A DNA stretch of 64,000 nt from Shewanella electrica (lineage in GTDB: Bacteria > Pseudomonadota > Gammaproteobacteria > Enterobacterales > Shewanellaceae): assembly GCF_022321485.1 (NCBI RefSeq), contig NZ_JAKOGG010000005.1:248001-312000 (forward strand), written 5' to 3'. Under the pieces are notes generated by a model. That model worked only from the letters and a program-made list of their open reading frames with translations. It did no database searches and had not been told where the DNA came from. Shown in pieces: positions 1 to 9,295 of the stretch (position 1 is its first letter; each line of letters begins with the position of its first letter). The position numbers were made by a program, and so were the translations under genes.

Positions 1-2405
1 CCGAATTAACCCCGCTGCCAGAACTCACGGTTAACCATAAATTACGCCAACCGCTGGCGGCACTGGCCGATTACCTGCCAAATGCTGGCCGCGTATTGTT
101 TAGCGCCGAGTCAGAAGGCCGCCGCGAAGCCTTGTTAGAGCTGCTAAGCAAAATCAACGTTAAGCCGAATCGCTTTAACAATGTGGCAGAATTCATTAAC
201 GCCAAAGACAACGTCGGGTTAATTGTGTCGCCGCTGTCGCAAGGTTGCCGGTTAACTCAGCCAGATATCAGCATCATCTGCGAAACAGAGCTGTTTGGCG
301 CGCGCATTTCGCAGCAACGCCGCCGCGATAAACAACGCCAAGTGAGCCAAGATGCGCTTATTCGCGACTTAGCCGAGCTAAAAGTCGGCCAAGCGATTGT
401 GCATATCGAGCACGGCGTGGCGCTGTATCAAGGCTTAGAGACCTTAGATACCGGCGGCATGGTGGCCGAATACCTCAAGCTGGAATACGCCGGTGGCGAC
501 AAGCTGTACGTGCCGGTGTCATCACTGCACCTAATCAGCCGCTACACCACTGGGCCAGAAGAGGAACCGTCACTCAACAAGCTAGGCAATGAAAGCTGGG
601 CGAAAGCACGTAAGAAAGCGATTGAACGCATTCGCGATGTGGCCGCCGAGCTGCTAGATGTGTACGCTCGCCGTGAAGCGCGCCCCGGGTTTGCCTGTGA
701 ATTGGATGACACCGAATACGCGCAATTTGCGCAAAGTTTTCCGTTTGAAGAAACCGTCGACCAAGAAAACGCCATCGACGCGGTACTGCACGACATGCAA
801 GCGCCTAACGCGATGGATCGTTTGGTGTGTGGTGACGTCGGTTTTGGTAAAACCGAAGTAGCGATGCGCGCCGCCTTTGTGGCAGTGAACGCCGGTAAAC
901 AAGTGGTGGTGTTAGTGCCCACTACCCTGCTGGCGCAGCAACACTTTGAAAACTTTAAAGACCGTTTCGCCGATTGGCCGGTACGCATTGAAGTGATGTC
1001 ACGCTTCCGCACCGCCAAAGAGCAAAACCAAGTCATCGATGCGCTGGCCGAAGGTAAAGTCGATATCGTTATCGGTACGCATAAGCTGCTCAACACCGAA
1101 GTGAAGTTTGAAGACTTGGGCTTGCTGATCATCGACGAAGAACACCGCTTTGGTGTACGCCAAAAAGAGAAAATCAAAGCACTGCGTGCCAACGTCGATA
1201 TTCTTACCCTCACCGCCACGCCGATCCCACGTACGCTGAATATGGCGATGTCAGGCATGCGCGATCTATCGATTATCGCCACCCCGCCAGCCAAGCGCTT
1301 AGCGGTAAAAACCTTTGTGCGTGAGTACGATAAAACCACAGTACGCGAAGCGGTGCAGCGTGAAATTCTGCGTGGTGGACAAGTGTATTACTTGCACAAC
1401 AACGTCGAGAGCATTGAGAAAACCGCCGAAGAGTTGCGTGAGTTAGTGCCTGAAGCACGCGTAGTGGTGGCGCACGGCCAAATGCGCGAGCGAGAACTGG
1501 AGCGGGTGATGTCAGACTTTTACCATCGCCGCTACAACGTGTTGGTGTGTACCACCATCATTGAAACCGGTATTGACGTACCGAGCGCCAACACCATTGT
1601 GATTGAGCGCGCCGATAACTTTGGTTTAGCGCAGTTACACCAACTGCGTGGTCGTGTCGGCCGTTCGCATCACCAAGCCTATGCTTATTTGATGACCCCA
1701 CATCCCAAACGGATGACCACCGATGCGCGCAAACGCTTAGAAGCGATTGATGCACTGGAAGACTTGGGCGCAGGCTTTATGCTGGCGACCCAAGACTTAG
1801 AGATCCGCGGCGCCGGTGAACTGCTGGGCGAAGAACAAAGCGGCCACATCTCCAAAATCGGCTTTAGCCTGTATATGGAGATGCTGGAATCGGCCGTTAA
1901 AGCGCTTAAACAAGGCAAGGAGCCATCATTAGCACAGATGCTGAACGAGCAGTGCGAAATGGAACTGCGCATTCCAGCGTTGCTGCCAGAGGATTATGTC
2001 GGCGATGTGAATATTCGTTTGTCACTGTACAAACGTATTGCCAACTGCCATACCGAAGCCTCATTAGATGAACTCAAAGTTGAGTTGATTGACCGCTTCG
2101 GCCTGTTGCCTGAGCCGACCAAAAACCTGATGGCGATGACGCTTTTGAAACATCAAGCCACCGTGCTGGGCATCAAAAAGTTGGAGATGCACAGCCGTGG
2201 CGGCAGCCTGGAATTTAACGACGACCATGTAGTTGATCCGGGCTTTATCATTGGCTTACTGCAATCACAGCCACAAATCTATCGAATGGATGGACCGAAT
2301 AAGTTAAAGTTCGCCATGACGATGGAAAGCAGCAAAGAGCGACTAGACACCGCACAACTGCTACTACAGCAGTTAACGCAACACCGGGTGGGAGACCGAG
2401 CGTGA
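1..2405 (+). CDS. mfd: Transcription-repair coupling factor Mfd (5' end outside the window)
   Basis: Mfd is a DNA translocase that removes RNA polymerase stalled at lesions and recruits UvrA. The open frame runs from the window edge, so the apparent TTG start at 96 is internal. About 800 residues are visible; the family is near 1150, so roughly 350 N-terminal residues (UvrB-like region) are missing. Visible parts in order: the polymerase-interaction domain around 370-530 (IVHIEHGVALYQGL), Walker A GDVGFGKTE at 831-857, DEEH box at 1134-1145, TATPIPRTLNMA, the motif V/VI stretch with QLRGRVGRS, then the C-terminal TRCF domain. The stop TGA overlaps the GTG start of the next gene, which suggests translational coupling. 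Identity is certain. Confidence 0.97.
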   Translation, partial: ELTPLPELTVNHKLRQPLAALADYLPNAGRVLFSAESEGRREALLELLSKINVKPNRFNNVAEFINAKDNVGLIVSPLSQGCRLTQPDISIICETELFGARISQQRRRDKQRQVSQDALIRDLAELKVGQAIVHIEHGVALYQGLETLDTGGMVAEYLKLEYAGGDKLYVPVSSLHLISRYTTGPEEEPSLNKLGNESWAKARKKAIERIRDVAAELLDVYARREARPGFACELDDTEYAQFAQSFPFEETVDQENAIDAVLHDMQAPNAMDRLVCGDVGFGKTEVAMRAAFVAVNAGKQVVVLVPTTLLAQQHFENFKDRFADWPVRIEVMSRFRTAKEQNQVIDALAEGKVDIVIGTHKLLNTEVKFEDLGLLIIDEEHRFGVRQKEKIKALRANVDILTLTATPIPRTLNMAMSGMRDLSIIATPPAKRLAVKTFVREYDKTTVREAVQREILRGGQVYYLHNNVESIEKTAEELRELVPEARVVVAHGQMRERELERVMSDFYHRRYNVLVCTTIIETGIDVPSANTIVIERADNFGLAQLHQLRGRVGRSHHQAYAYLMTPHPKRMTTDARKRLEAIDALEDLGAGFMLATQDLEIRGAGELLGEEQSGHISKIGFSLYMEMLESAVKALKQGKEPSLAQMLNEQCEMELRIPALLPEDYVGDVNIRLSLYKRIANCHTEASLDELKVELIDRFGLLPEPTKNLMAMTLLKHQATVLGIKKLEMHSRGGSLEFNDDHVVDPGFIIGLLQSQPQIYRMDGPNKLKFAMTMESSKERLDTAQLLLQQLTQHRVGDRA

Positions 2406-3382
2406 TAAAACATCTATTGTTAGCAACCGTAGCAAGCCTGAGCACTATGTCAGCACAGGCCGCTAATTATCCTTGGTATGAAGTTGAGGTGTATCTGTTT
2501 GAACGCCCAACCAACGTGACCGAGCAATGGCCCTCCACCCCACTGACGCTGAAAACCGACAACGCCATTGATTTGATCACGCCGCAAGTCGCTAACGACA
2601 TTACTGGCGTGGCGATGGCGCTGAGTGATTGCAATCAAAATAGTTGGGGCGGCAACAGCTTTGGCCTAAACAGCAGCGGTGATAGCAACGCGCAAGCACC
2701 GTGCCAAAACCTCAATGGCGGCAGCAAGTTGGTGTTGCCAAAGCAGATCCCAGTCAACATTGTACCCAACGCAGGCAAGCCAGCAGCACAGCCATCAGCC
2801 GTGTTGCTCGGTGCCGACAGAGCACGATTTAATGATGAGATCAGCAAGTTAAGACGTTTAGGCATTGAGCCACTGCTGCATATGACTTGGCAGCAAGAGA
2901 TGCGCCCACGCCGAGCAGCACAACCGGTGCATCTGTTTGCTGGTAAAAATTATGCTGAGCAGTTTCAAGCCAATGGTATGCCAGTGTCAATGGAAGCTAA
3001 AAATAACCAATACGGTTATGGGCAGCTCACCGAGCAAACTACCTCAGCGCCAGTCTGGCAGTTTGACGGATTGCTGACGATTTACCTGAGCCATTATCTC
3101 TACGTGGAAACCCAGTTTAATTTGCGTGAACCAGAGCAAAAAACGCTGCAAGCCGATGAATCAACGCAAACCGCCGCGACGGTCATCCCTTACCTTGGGG
3201 TGATCCCGATGGAGCAGAATCGCCGCATTCGCAGCACTGAGCTGCATTATTTTGATCACCCACGTTTAGGTATGTTGTTACAAGTAAGAAAGATGCAGCA
3301 GCCTGTGGCGGGGCCGCTAGAAGATGATGAAGCGCCAGAAGAGGCTGACGAACCAGCAGCCACTAACGAGAATAACCAGTAA
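2402..3382 (+). CDS. csiV: CsiV-family periplasmic protein
   Basis: 326 residues starting at a GTG that overlaps the mfd stop as GTGA. An N-terminal signal peptide is visible, with hydrophobic residues 4-17 and a likely cleavage after SAQA at residue 20. The mature protein begins NYPWYEVEVYLF, matching the opening of the CsiV family (PF10972), whose Vibrio cholerae member is a periplasmic peptidoglycan-binding protein needed for growth with D-amino acids. The last 25 residues are strongly acidic and low in complexity. Position directly after mfd is typical of Shewanella and relatives (recalled). The family assignment is from sequence pattern and context; the function in this organism is inferred. 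Confidence 0.75.
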   Translation: MIKHLLLATVASLSTMSAQAANYPWYEVEVYLFERPTNVTEQWPSTPLTLKTDNAIDLITPQVANDITGVAMALSDCNQNSWGGNSFGLNSSGDSNAQAPCQNLNGGSKLVLPKQIPVNIVPNAGKPAAQPSAVLLGADRARFNDEISKLRRLGIEPLLHMTWQQEMRPRRAAQPVHLFAGKNYAEQFQANGMPVSMEAKNNQYGYGQLTEQTTSAPVWQFDGLLTIYLSHYLYVETQFNLREPEQKTLQADESTQTAATVIPYLGVIPMEQNRRIRSTELHYFDHPRLGMLLQVRKMQQPVAGPLEDDEAPEEADEPAATNENNQ

Positions 3383-3391
3383 TGATTACCG

Positions 3392-3422
3392 AGGCTGAAG
3401 TCGTGACACGCGGCTTCAGCCT
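3392..3422. terminator. Hairpin between the convergent csiV and acylphosphatase genes
   Basis: A perfect 9-bp stem (AGGCTGAAG with CTTCAGCCT) and a 13-nt loop just after the csiV stop; it overlaps the last codons of the opposing gene. There is no T-run, so termination activity is uncertain. Confidence 0.35.
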
Positions 3423-3688
3423 GTTACTGAGAAGTCGAGGTAGATTTCATCGCCGTCGTCTTCCTCCACCAGCACATCACGCACATCCGCATAAGGAGGG
3501 CCGACTTCGCATTCAGCAATCAGTTGATCGACTGCGGGATAAGCGCCCTGCACCAGCAACTCCACACTGCCATTATCCAAGTTACAAACGTAACCCGTTA
3601 GCCCCAACGCACGCGCCCGATGCATAGCATAGCGACGAAACCCCACACCTTGCACTTTTCCCGTTATCGTTAACAGCACACGTTTCAT
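3416..3688 (-). CDS. yccX: Acylphosphatase
   Basis: A 90-residue acylphosphatase that hydrolyses carboxyl-phosphate bonds such as acetyl phosphate or carbamoyl phosphate. The family signature GKVQGVGFRR lies at residues 9-18, with the phosphate-binding arginine inside GVGFR, and the catalytic asparagine is in the YVCNLDNGSVE segment. I chose the ATG at 3688 because an AAGGGG ribosome site lies 7 nt upstream; an in-frame TTG six codons earlier would give 96 residues but lacks a site and exceeds the family length. The gene is convergent with csiV and transcribed in the same direction as ycfP and nagZ upstream. Confidence 0.93.
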   Translation of the reverse strand: MKRVLLTITGKVQGVGFRRYAMHRARALGLTGYVCNLDNGSVELLVQGAYPAVDQLIAECEVGPPYADVRDVLVEEDDGDEIYLDFSVTG

Positions 3689-3765
3689 GGTTTGCCCCTT
3701 GCTCAATAACTAACGTTAAATCAAGCACTCTTGCTGCTAAAAAGCAATGTTCGTCGCAAAATACC

Positions 3766-4305
3766 TTACGCTTGTTTGAATTGTTTAATCGCCACCATGT
3801 GGCTAGAGAGTGAGGGGAACTTGTGCGGTTGCTGCCGATCGATGATCACTTGGTAATATTGCCCAAGTAATGCCTCACTGCGACTACTGTCGAGCAACTC
3901 ATCTTCGGCAGACAATAAACACAACGCTCGTTGCCGATTCTTAGTTCGAAAGTCAGTCACGCATTTGTGGGCGATGTCAGCGTATTCTTCTGGGCGATCA
4001 ATTTTATCGCCCATGTTCTCTTCTGGCCACAGGTTGGGGTTAACCAACACAGTACGAATACCCGCTAAAAAGCCGATGCGTTCCGCCCAAAAGCCACCCA
4101 GCCCCACGCCTAACAGCAACGGCTGCGGATCATCGGTCAGCCTGAGTTGTTTGTGCACCTCATTGAGCAGATGTTGCATATCGTACTTGGGATAGAGTGT
4201 GCTGTAGCTCACCAAGCGCACATCGTCGTCAATAAACTGCAATTGGCGAATTTTTTCATGATTGCCGGGGCTGGTTGCATCAAATCCATGTAGATAAAGA
4301 ATCAT
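3766..4305 (-). CDS. ycfP: YcfP-like alpha/beta hydrolase-fold protein (UPF0227)
   Basis: 179 residues, same length as E. coli YcfP (180). It opens [18 protein letters not shown] and carries [24 protein letters not shown] and a C-terminal THKF-like segment ([11 protein letters not shown]), all as in YcfP. The nucleophile elbow reads G-V-G-L-G instead of G-x-S-x-G, and this is normal for the family, so a classical serine hydrolase activity is doubtful. Start at the ATG at 4305, preceded by AAAAGGACAG; the frame is open 15 codons further upstream but without a site. The nagZ-ycfP order is the same as in E. coli. The biochemical role is unknown. Confidence 0.9.
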   Translation of the reverse strand: MILYLHGFDATSPGNHEKIRQLQFIDDDVRLVSYSTLYPKYDMQHLLNEVHKQLRLTDDPQPLLLGVGLGGFWAERIGFLAGIRTVLVNPNLWPEENMGDKIDRPEEYADIAHKCVTDFRTKNRQRALCLLSAEDELLDSSRSEALLGQYYQVIIDRQQPHKFPSLSSHMVAIKQFKQA

Positions 4306-4388
4306 CTGTGCTGTCCTTTTCTGGTTGCCGTCACCATCCAAGCTAACCAAGTTAACGGCTAATTAGCTTGTGCCAAATCAAGTTAACT

Positions 4389-5396
4389 TTATGCTGCGCT
4401 GATTTTCTGGGCAATTTCCATCGCCGCTTGCCAGCGAGTCTCATCCTGCAATGCTTGCATCACTTGCTTGCTATCGGGCTTCAACGCCGCAAATAACGCT
4501 GCATCCTTTTGGGGCCAAGTGAAATCATGCAACAAACTACGCGCGCCTTCAGGGTCGTTACAGACTAGCACCATATTACAACCGGCCGCTAATGCCGCTT
4601 GCGCACGGGCACGATAATCCCCCGCCACTGCCGCGCCTTTCATGCCCAAATCGTCGGAAAAAATCACCCCGTTAAAGGCCAAGTCTTGCCGTAGTACCTG
4701 CTGTAACCAATGTTGGCTGAAGCCCGCTGGCTGCGGATCGACCGCCGAGTAAATCACATGCGCCGGCATCACGCCTTGCAAACGGCCTTCGGCAATCAGT
4801 GTTTTAAATGGTGGCATATCGTTGGCTTCAATCTCGGCAAAGCTGCGTGGGTCAACCGCACTGGCAAGATGGGTGTCCACCGCGACACTGCCGTGGCCGG
4901 GGAAATGTTTGCCCACTGCGGCCATACCCGCTTGCTGCATACCATTGATAAAGGCACGGGCAAGTTCACTCACTTCCGCGGCTTTGGGTGAAAAACTGCG
5001 AGTGCCAATCACTTGGCTCACACCGTTAAGGTCGAGCACTGGCGCAAAACTTAAATCGATATCGCAGGCTAGCAGTTCAACCGCCATCAAAAAGCCTAAC
5101 TCCTGCGCCCATGCTTTTGCCTCGGCCAGTGAACTCGCCGCCGGCAGAATATCGCCCATGGCAGGAATCGCGGTAAAACCTTCACGAAAGCGCTGCACTC
5201 GGCCACCTTCGTGGTCGACAGCGATAAGCAGGTCTGGTCGCACGGCTCTGATAGATTTAATCAGGCTTTGCAGCTGTGCCCGATGCTGATAATTACGGCT
5301 AAACAAAATCAAACCGCCCACGGCGGCATGTTGCAGCACCTGCGCTTCTTCTGGCTGAAGTTGCACACCTTCAATATCAAGCATCAGATAACTCAT
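4389..5396 (-). CDS. nagZ: Beta-N-acetylhexosaminidase NagZ
   Basis: 335 residues, glycoside hydrolase family 3, cytoplasmic. It removes GlcNAc from anhydromuropeptides during cell-wall recycling; in many bacteria its product controls AmpC induction. Visible landmarks: DHEGGRVQRF near residue 62, the KHFPGHG motif followed by the flexible VDTH loop that holds the catalytic acid/base histidine (about residues 162-175), and the nucleophile aspartate in FSDDLGMKGA near residue 248. No signal peptide. The ATG at 5396 is preceded by AAGGAAA at good spacing. The gene is upstream of ycfP with an 83-bp gap and probably cotranscribed with it. Confidence 0.96.
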   Translation of the reverse strand: MSYLMLDIEGVQLQPEEAQVLQHAAVGGLILFSRNYQHRAQLQSLIKSIRAVRPDLLIAVDHEGGRVQRFREGFTAIPAMGDILPAASSLAEAKAWAQELGFLMAVELLACDIDLSFAPVLDLNGVSQVIGTRSFSPKAAEVSELARAFINGMQQAGMAAVGKHFPGHGSVAVDTHLASAVDPRSFAEIEANDMPPFKTLIAEGRLQGVMPAHVIYSAVDPQPAGFSQHWLQQVLRQDLAFNGVIFSDDLGMKGAAVAGDYRARAQAALAAGCNMVLVCNDPEGARSLLHDFTWPQKDAALFAALKPDSKQVMQALQDETRWQAAMEIAQKISAA

Positions 5397-5460
5397 GCAG
5401 TTTCCTTATCAGATAAAAATTAGTGAGGCCATCAAGCGCAGCACAATCCCCACGATTGAC

Positions 5461-5552
5461 TATAATGAATGCCCCGCCGACGCCTTGTTTTAGTCAGGCT
5501 AATGCGATGAGTTATTGATAAAAATAACTAATGCAAACTCGGGGCATTTTTG
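5461..5552 (+). ncRNA. Candidate structured small RNA or attenuator upstream of sdaA
   Basis: Seen directly: a TATAAT hexamer at 5461-5466, then 9-nt arms AATGCCCCG (5468-5476) and CGGGGCATT (5540-5548) that pair perfectly and run into TTTTTG. Two hairpins lie inside: GCCT/AGGC (5482-5485 with 5496-5499) and a stem around AGTTATT/AATAACT (5510-5516 with 5523-5529) that extends outward through AT and GC pairs. The fold is a three-way junction closed by a terminator-like stem, about 80 nt. A separate possible promoter (GGATACT, near 5553-5561) follows, so this may be an independent sRNA or a premature terminator in an sdaA leader. It does not resemble a tRNA or glycine riboswitch. Expression is unproven. 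Confidence 0.35.
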
Positions 5553-5679
5553 TGGGATACTGGCGCGCAAAGCACTTGGATATCGCCACATCCTAACGAT
5601 ATTTAACTGGCGGTAACAGCCCTTTAAAGGCTACCAAGCACCAGACGCATAATAATAAAGCTGAAATCAAGGTTGCATG

Positions 5680-7056
5680 ATGATTAGCGTTTTCGACATG
5701 TTCAAAATTGGTATTGGTCCCTCCAGCTCCCACACGGTTGGACCAATGAAAGCGGGCAAATTCTTTATTGAGCGCTTAGCTGAGCAACAACTACTCACGG
5801 AAGTAGACGAGTTGCAAGCGGAGCTATTTGGCTCGCTAGGGCAAACAGGTAAAGGCCACGGCACCGGTAAAGCGGTAATCCTCGGCTTAATGGGCGCATC
5901 CCCTGAAACGGTAGATACCGATAGCATTGACGCCACGTTGGCTGAGGTGGAGCAACAGCAGCAGTTGTGCTTAGCCAATCAGCAGCGAGTCAAGTTCACT
6001 CGTGAACACGGCATCACTTTTCATCGCCGTAAAACGCTGCCTGCACACGCTAACGCCATGACCTTATATGCACTCAAAGCGGGTCAAGTTATCGCACAGC
6101 GGACTTACTACTCTGTCGGCGGCGGTTTTATTTTGGATGAAGAAGAGATCCTCGCCAAAAACGCCTCCCCCGCCACCCCGATGAAACGTGCGCCGTATGA
6201 CTTTGATAGCGCGGCCGAACTGGTCAGTTTATGCAACGACAACGGGCTAAGCATTGCGGCACTGATGATGGCGAATGAAACCAGCCAACAACCCGAAGCC
6301 AAAGTACGCGAACAGTTGTGGCACATCTGGCAAACCATGAAGCAGTGCGTGGATAAAGGCTGCAAAAAAGAAGGTATTCTGCCCGGCGGCTTAAAACTGC
6401 GCCGTCGTGCCGCCGCGCTGCATCGCCGTTTAAAAGCTGAAAGTAAAAATAACGTCGATCCGCTCAACACCATGGATTGGGTGAATCTGTTTGCTATGGC
6501 AGTCAACGAGCAAAACGCTGCGGGTGAGCGCGTCGTCACGGCACCAACTAACGGCGCGGCGGGGATTATTCCGGCCGTGCTGTGTTACTACGACACCTTT
6601 GTAGAAAAAGTGGATGAAGACACGTGCTGTCGCTTCCTGCTTACTGCCGCAGCGATTGGTATTTTGTACAAGAAAAATGCCTCGATTTCTGGTGCAGAAG
6701 TTGGCTGCCAAGGTGAAGTGGGCGTGGCCTGCTCGATGGCAGCTGCGGCGTTAGCGGAAATTATGGGCGGCACAGTATCCCATGTAGAGAACGCCGCAGA
6801 GATCGGCATGGAGCACAACCTCGGCCTGACTTGCGACCCGGTTGGCGGCTTAGTACAAGTACCGTGTATTGAACGTAATGCCATGGGCGCAGTAAAAGCG
6901 ATCAACGCCTCACGCCTCGCGCTACGTGGCGACGGTAACCATAAGGTATCGCTCGATAAAGTGATCAAAACCATGATGGATACCGGCAAAGACATGCGCA
7001 GCAAATATAAAGAAACCGCCAAAGGCGGGCTGGCGGTTAATATCGTCGAGTGTTAA
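5680..7056 (+). CDS. sdaA: L-serine ammonia-lyase (L-serine dehydratase)
   Basis: 458 residues from the ATG at 5680 (MISVFDMFKIGIGPSSSH, collinear with E. coli SdaA); an ATG immediately before adds one methionine, and AAGG at 5669-5672 fits the second better. A cytoplasmic iron-sulfur enzyme that converts serine to pyruvate and ammonia. The N-terminal beta domain has the SSSHTVGPM serine-binding motif. The C-terminal alpha domain carries GAEVGCQGEVGVACS and the cluster-ligand region GLTCDPVGG...VPCIERN. It ends in a strong bidirectional terminator shared with cysB. Its product, pyruvate, is also the signal of the BtsS/BtsR system in this window, although no regulatory link is visible. Confidence 0.96.
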   Translation: MISVFDMFKIGIGPSSSHTVGPMKAGKFFIERLAEQQLLTEVDELQAELFGSLGQTGKGHGTGKAVILGLMGASPETVDTDSIDATLAEVEQQQQLCLANQQRVKFTREHGITFHRRKTLPAHANAMTLYALKAGQVIAQRTYYSVGGGFILDEEEILAKNASPATPMKRAPYDFDSAAELVSLCNDNGLSIAALMMANETSQQPEAKVREQLWHIWQTMKQCVDKGCKKEGILPGGLKLRRRAAALHRRLKAESKNNVDPLNTMDWVNLFAMAVNEQNAAGERVVTAPTNGAAGIIPAVLCYYDTFVEKVDEDTCCRFLLTAAAIGILYKKNASISGAEVGCQGEVGVACSMAAAALAEIMGGTVSHVENAAEIGMEHNLGLTCDPVGGLVQVPCIERNAMGAVKAINASRLALRGDGNHKVSLDKVIKTMMDTGKDMRSKYKETAKGGLAVNIVEC

Positions 7057-7061
7057 ACAGC

Positions 7062-7088
7062 AAAAAGCCTGCTTCGAGCAGGCTTTTT
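7062..7088. terminator. Bidirectional rho-independent terminator sdaA/cysB
   Basis: An 11-bp perfect stem AAAAAGCCTGC/GCAGGCTTTTT with a 5-nt loop. The flanking A and T tracts make it usable from both strands, between convergent sdaA and cysB. Confidence 0.92.
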
Positions 7089-7106
7089 ATTGCACCACTG
7101 TCCACC

Positions 7107-8084
<978 letters not shown>

Positions 8085-8302
8085 TTAGTCCTTGATCGCT
8101 AAGTAACAAATTTTTAGCTGTCGATGGCGCGATACTATAATCATTGGTTATAGTGTATAGCAATCAATAAATCAATCTGGAATATAAATCACGCCAGATA
8201 TTGGTATGCTTGCTTGTTCGCAAAAAAGCGGCGAAAAGATGTCTATTTCACCAATCCGATTTATTATATTATTAACAAAATTATAAAATTAGTAGGACGA
8301 CT

Positions 8303-9079
8303 ATGGCCTTTTGGTTGGTACTGTTGCTCATCGGTGCTTTGCTGCTAATGGTGATCGGCTTTAATGCTATGCAGCAGCAAAGAGAGCGAACTGAAGCGCT
8401 ACGCCGTACAGAATTGACACGGCAGCGCGCCATTATCGAAGAAACCGAAGAAGTCCTTGCCAATACGGGCATGTTTCCCTGCTCTCCGAATGTCAGCATT
8501 GTGCTGTATCGCCGTATTCGTGAGGCGGCCAAACAGGCGCTGCAACTCGCAGCACCGCAACAACGCGGTGACTATGAGCGCCGTATTCTCGATCTCGATA
8601 GCATCATCAATAATCAAAAAGCGGTGGGTGGGCAAGCCCCTTCACTCGAGTCCTTCAAACTGCCTGATAATGATCGCCAAGTGCTGGTGTTGGTACAAAC
8701 GCTGAAAAAACTCAGAGCGATCATTCGCGACGAACACAATAAAGGCAAAATAGACCCAACAGCATTCGCTAACGAAGAAAGCCGCATCAACAACCTGCAA
8801 TTGCGCATCAACGTTGACAGCATGCTGTCACGCGCTCGTAGCAGCTGTTACATGAAACAATATGGCTCCGCCCGCCAAATGGTGACCAAGGCACTGAGTA
8901 CGCTCAATGCGATTAAGGCGCAAACACCGAATGACCCGTTTATCTCCAAGAAAGTCGAAGAAGCAAAGGCGTTACTGGATGAGATTAACGGCGCGGTGAA
9001 AAGCAACGCGCCAAGCGCACCCAAACCTAAAGAAGAAAACGATATCGACGTTATCTTCCAGCCAAAGAAGAAGTGGTAA
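8303..9079 (+). CDS. Hypothetical membrane-anchored protein
   Basis: 258 residues. I do not recognise a family with confidence. Residues 3-22 form one hydrophobic segment (FWLVLLLIGALLLMVIGFN), followed by a charged helical stretch rich in Q, R and E (residues 25-50) that looks like a coiled coil. The remainder is predicted helical; the segment SARQMVTKALSTLNAIKAQ near residues 190-210 is TPR-like. Two cysteines sit in FPCSPN and SSCYMK. The C-terminal 30 residues are a proline/lysine-rich tail. The start ATG at 8303 follows TAGGACG. It is divergent from cysB and ends in its own terminator. Likely a single-pass inner-membrane protein with a cytoplasmic domain; the role is unknown. Confidence 0.8.
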   Translation: MAFWLVLLLIGALLLMVIGFNAMQQQRERTEALRRTELTRQRAIIEETEEVLANTGMFPCSPNVSIVLYRRIREAAKQALQLAAPQQRGDYERRILDLDSIINNQKAVGGQAPSLESFKLPDNDRQVLVLVQTLKKLRAIIRDEHNKGKIDPTAFANEESRINNLQLRINVDSMLSRARSSCYMKQYGSARQMVTKALSTLNAIKAQTPNDPFISKKVEEAKALLDEINGAVKSNAPSAPKPKEENDIDVIFQPKKKW

Positions 9080-9103
9080 TCAGCCACCGACTCTTTCAAA
9101 CCA

Positions 9104-9130
9104 AAGGTCAGCGCTTGCTGACCTTTTTAG
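9104..9130 (+). terminator. Terminator of the membrane-anchored hypothetical
   Basis: Stem AAGGTCAGC/GCTGACCTT followed by TTTTAGT, 25 bp after the stop codon. Confidence 0.88.
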
Positions 9131-9151
9131 TCTGTGTGAACGACATAAGGT

Positions 9152-9190
9152 GAGCATTGCGCAGCATCCAGCAGAAGCGGCGCAATGCTC
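9152..9190. repeat. Inverted repeat, 11 bp, with 17-nt loop
   Basis: GAGCATTGCGC (9152-9162) is the exact reverse complement of GCGCAATGCTC (9180-9190). It lies between two obvious terminators and is not followed by a T-run, so neither neighbouring gene explains it. Confidence 0.7.
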
Positions 9191-9242
9191 GCTCTTAAAC
9201 GCCCTCTCTGGCAACCTCTGGCTACCCTAGCTACCGATAAAA

Positions 9243-9268
9243 CAAAAGCCCCGATATTGGGGCTTTTG
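9243..9268. terminator. Terminator of topA (works on the minus strand)
   Basis: Perfect 10-bp stem CAAAAGCCCC/GGGGCTTTTG with a 6-nt loop, 28 bp after the topA stop; on the minus strand TTTTGTTTTA follows. Confidence 0.85.
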
Positions 9269-9295
9269 CTGTAAACGTTGGTTGATACGCTGTAA

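Noticed and set aside
542-1339. Open frame of 265 codons antisense to mfd
   Set aside because: Mfd is unambiguous on the other strand; the antisense translation is serine- and arginine-rich with no domain, a typical shadow.
3382-3627. Open frame of 81 codons after csiV
   Set aside because: It overlaps the well-supported acylphosphatase gene on the other strand and is proline/histidine/arginine-rich without a ribosome site.
5400-5676. Glycine riboswitch upstream of sdaA
   Set aside because: The structured region lacks the tandem aptamer layout and conserved glycine-riboswitch bases; the fold is a different three-way junction.
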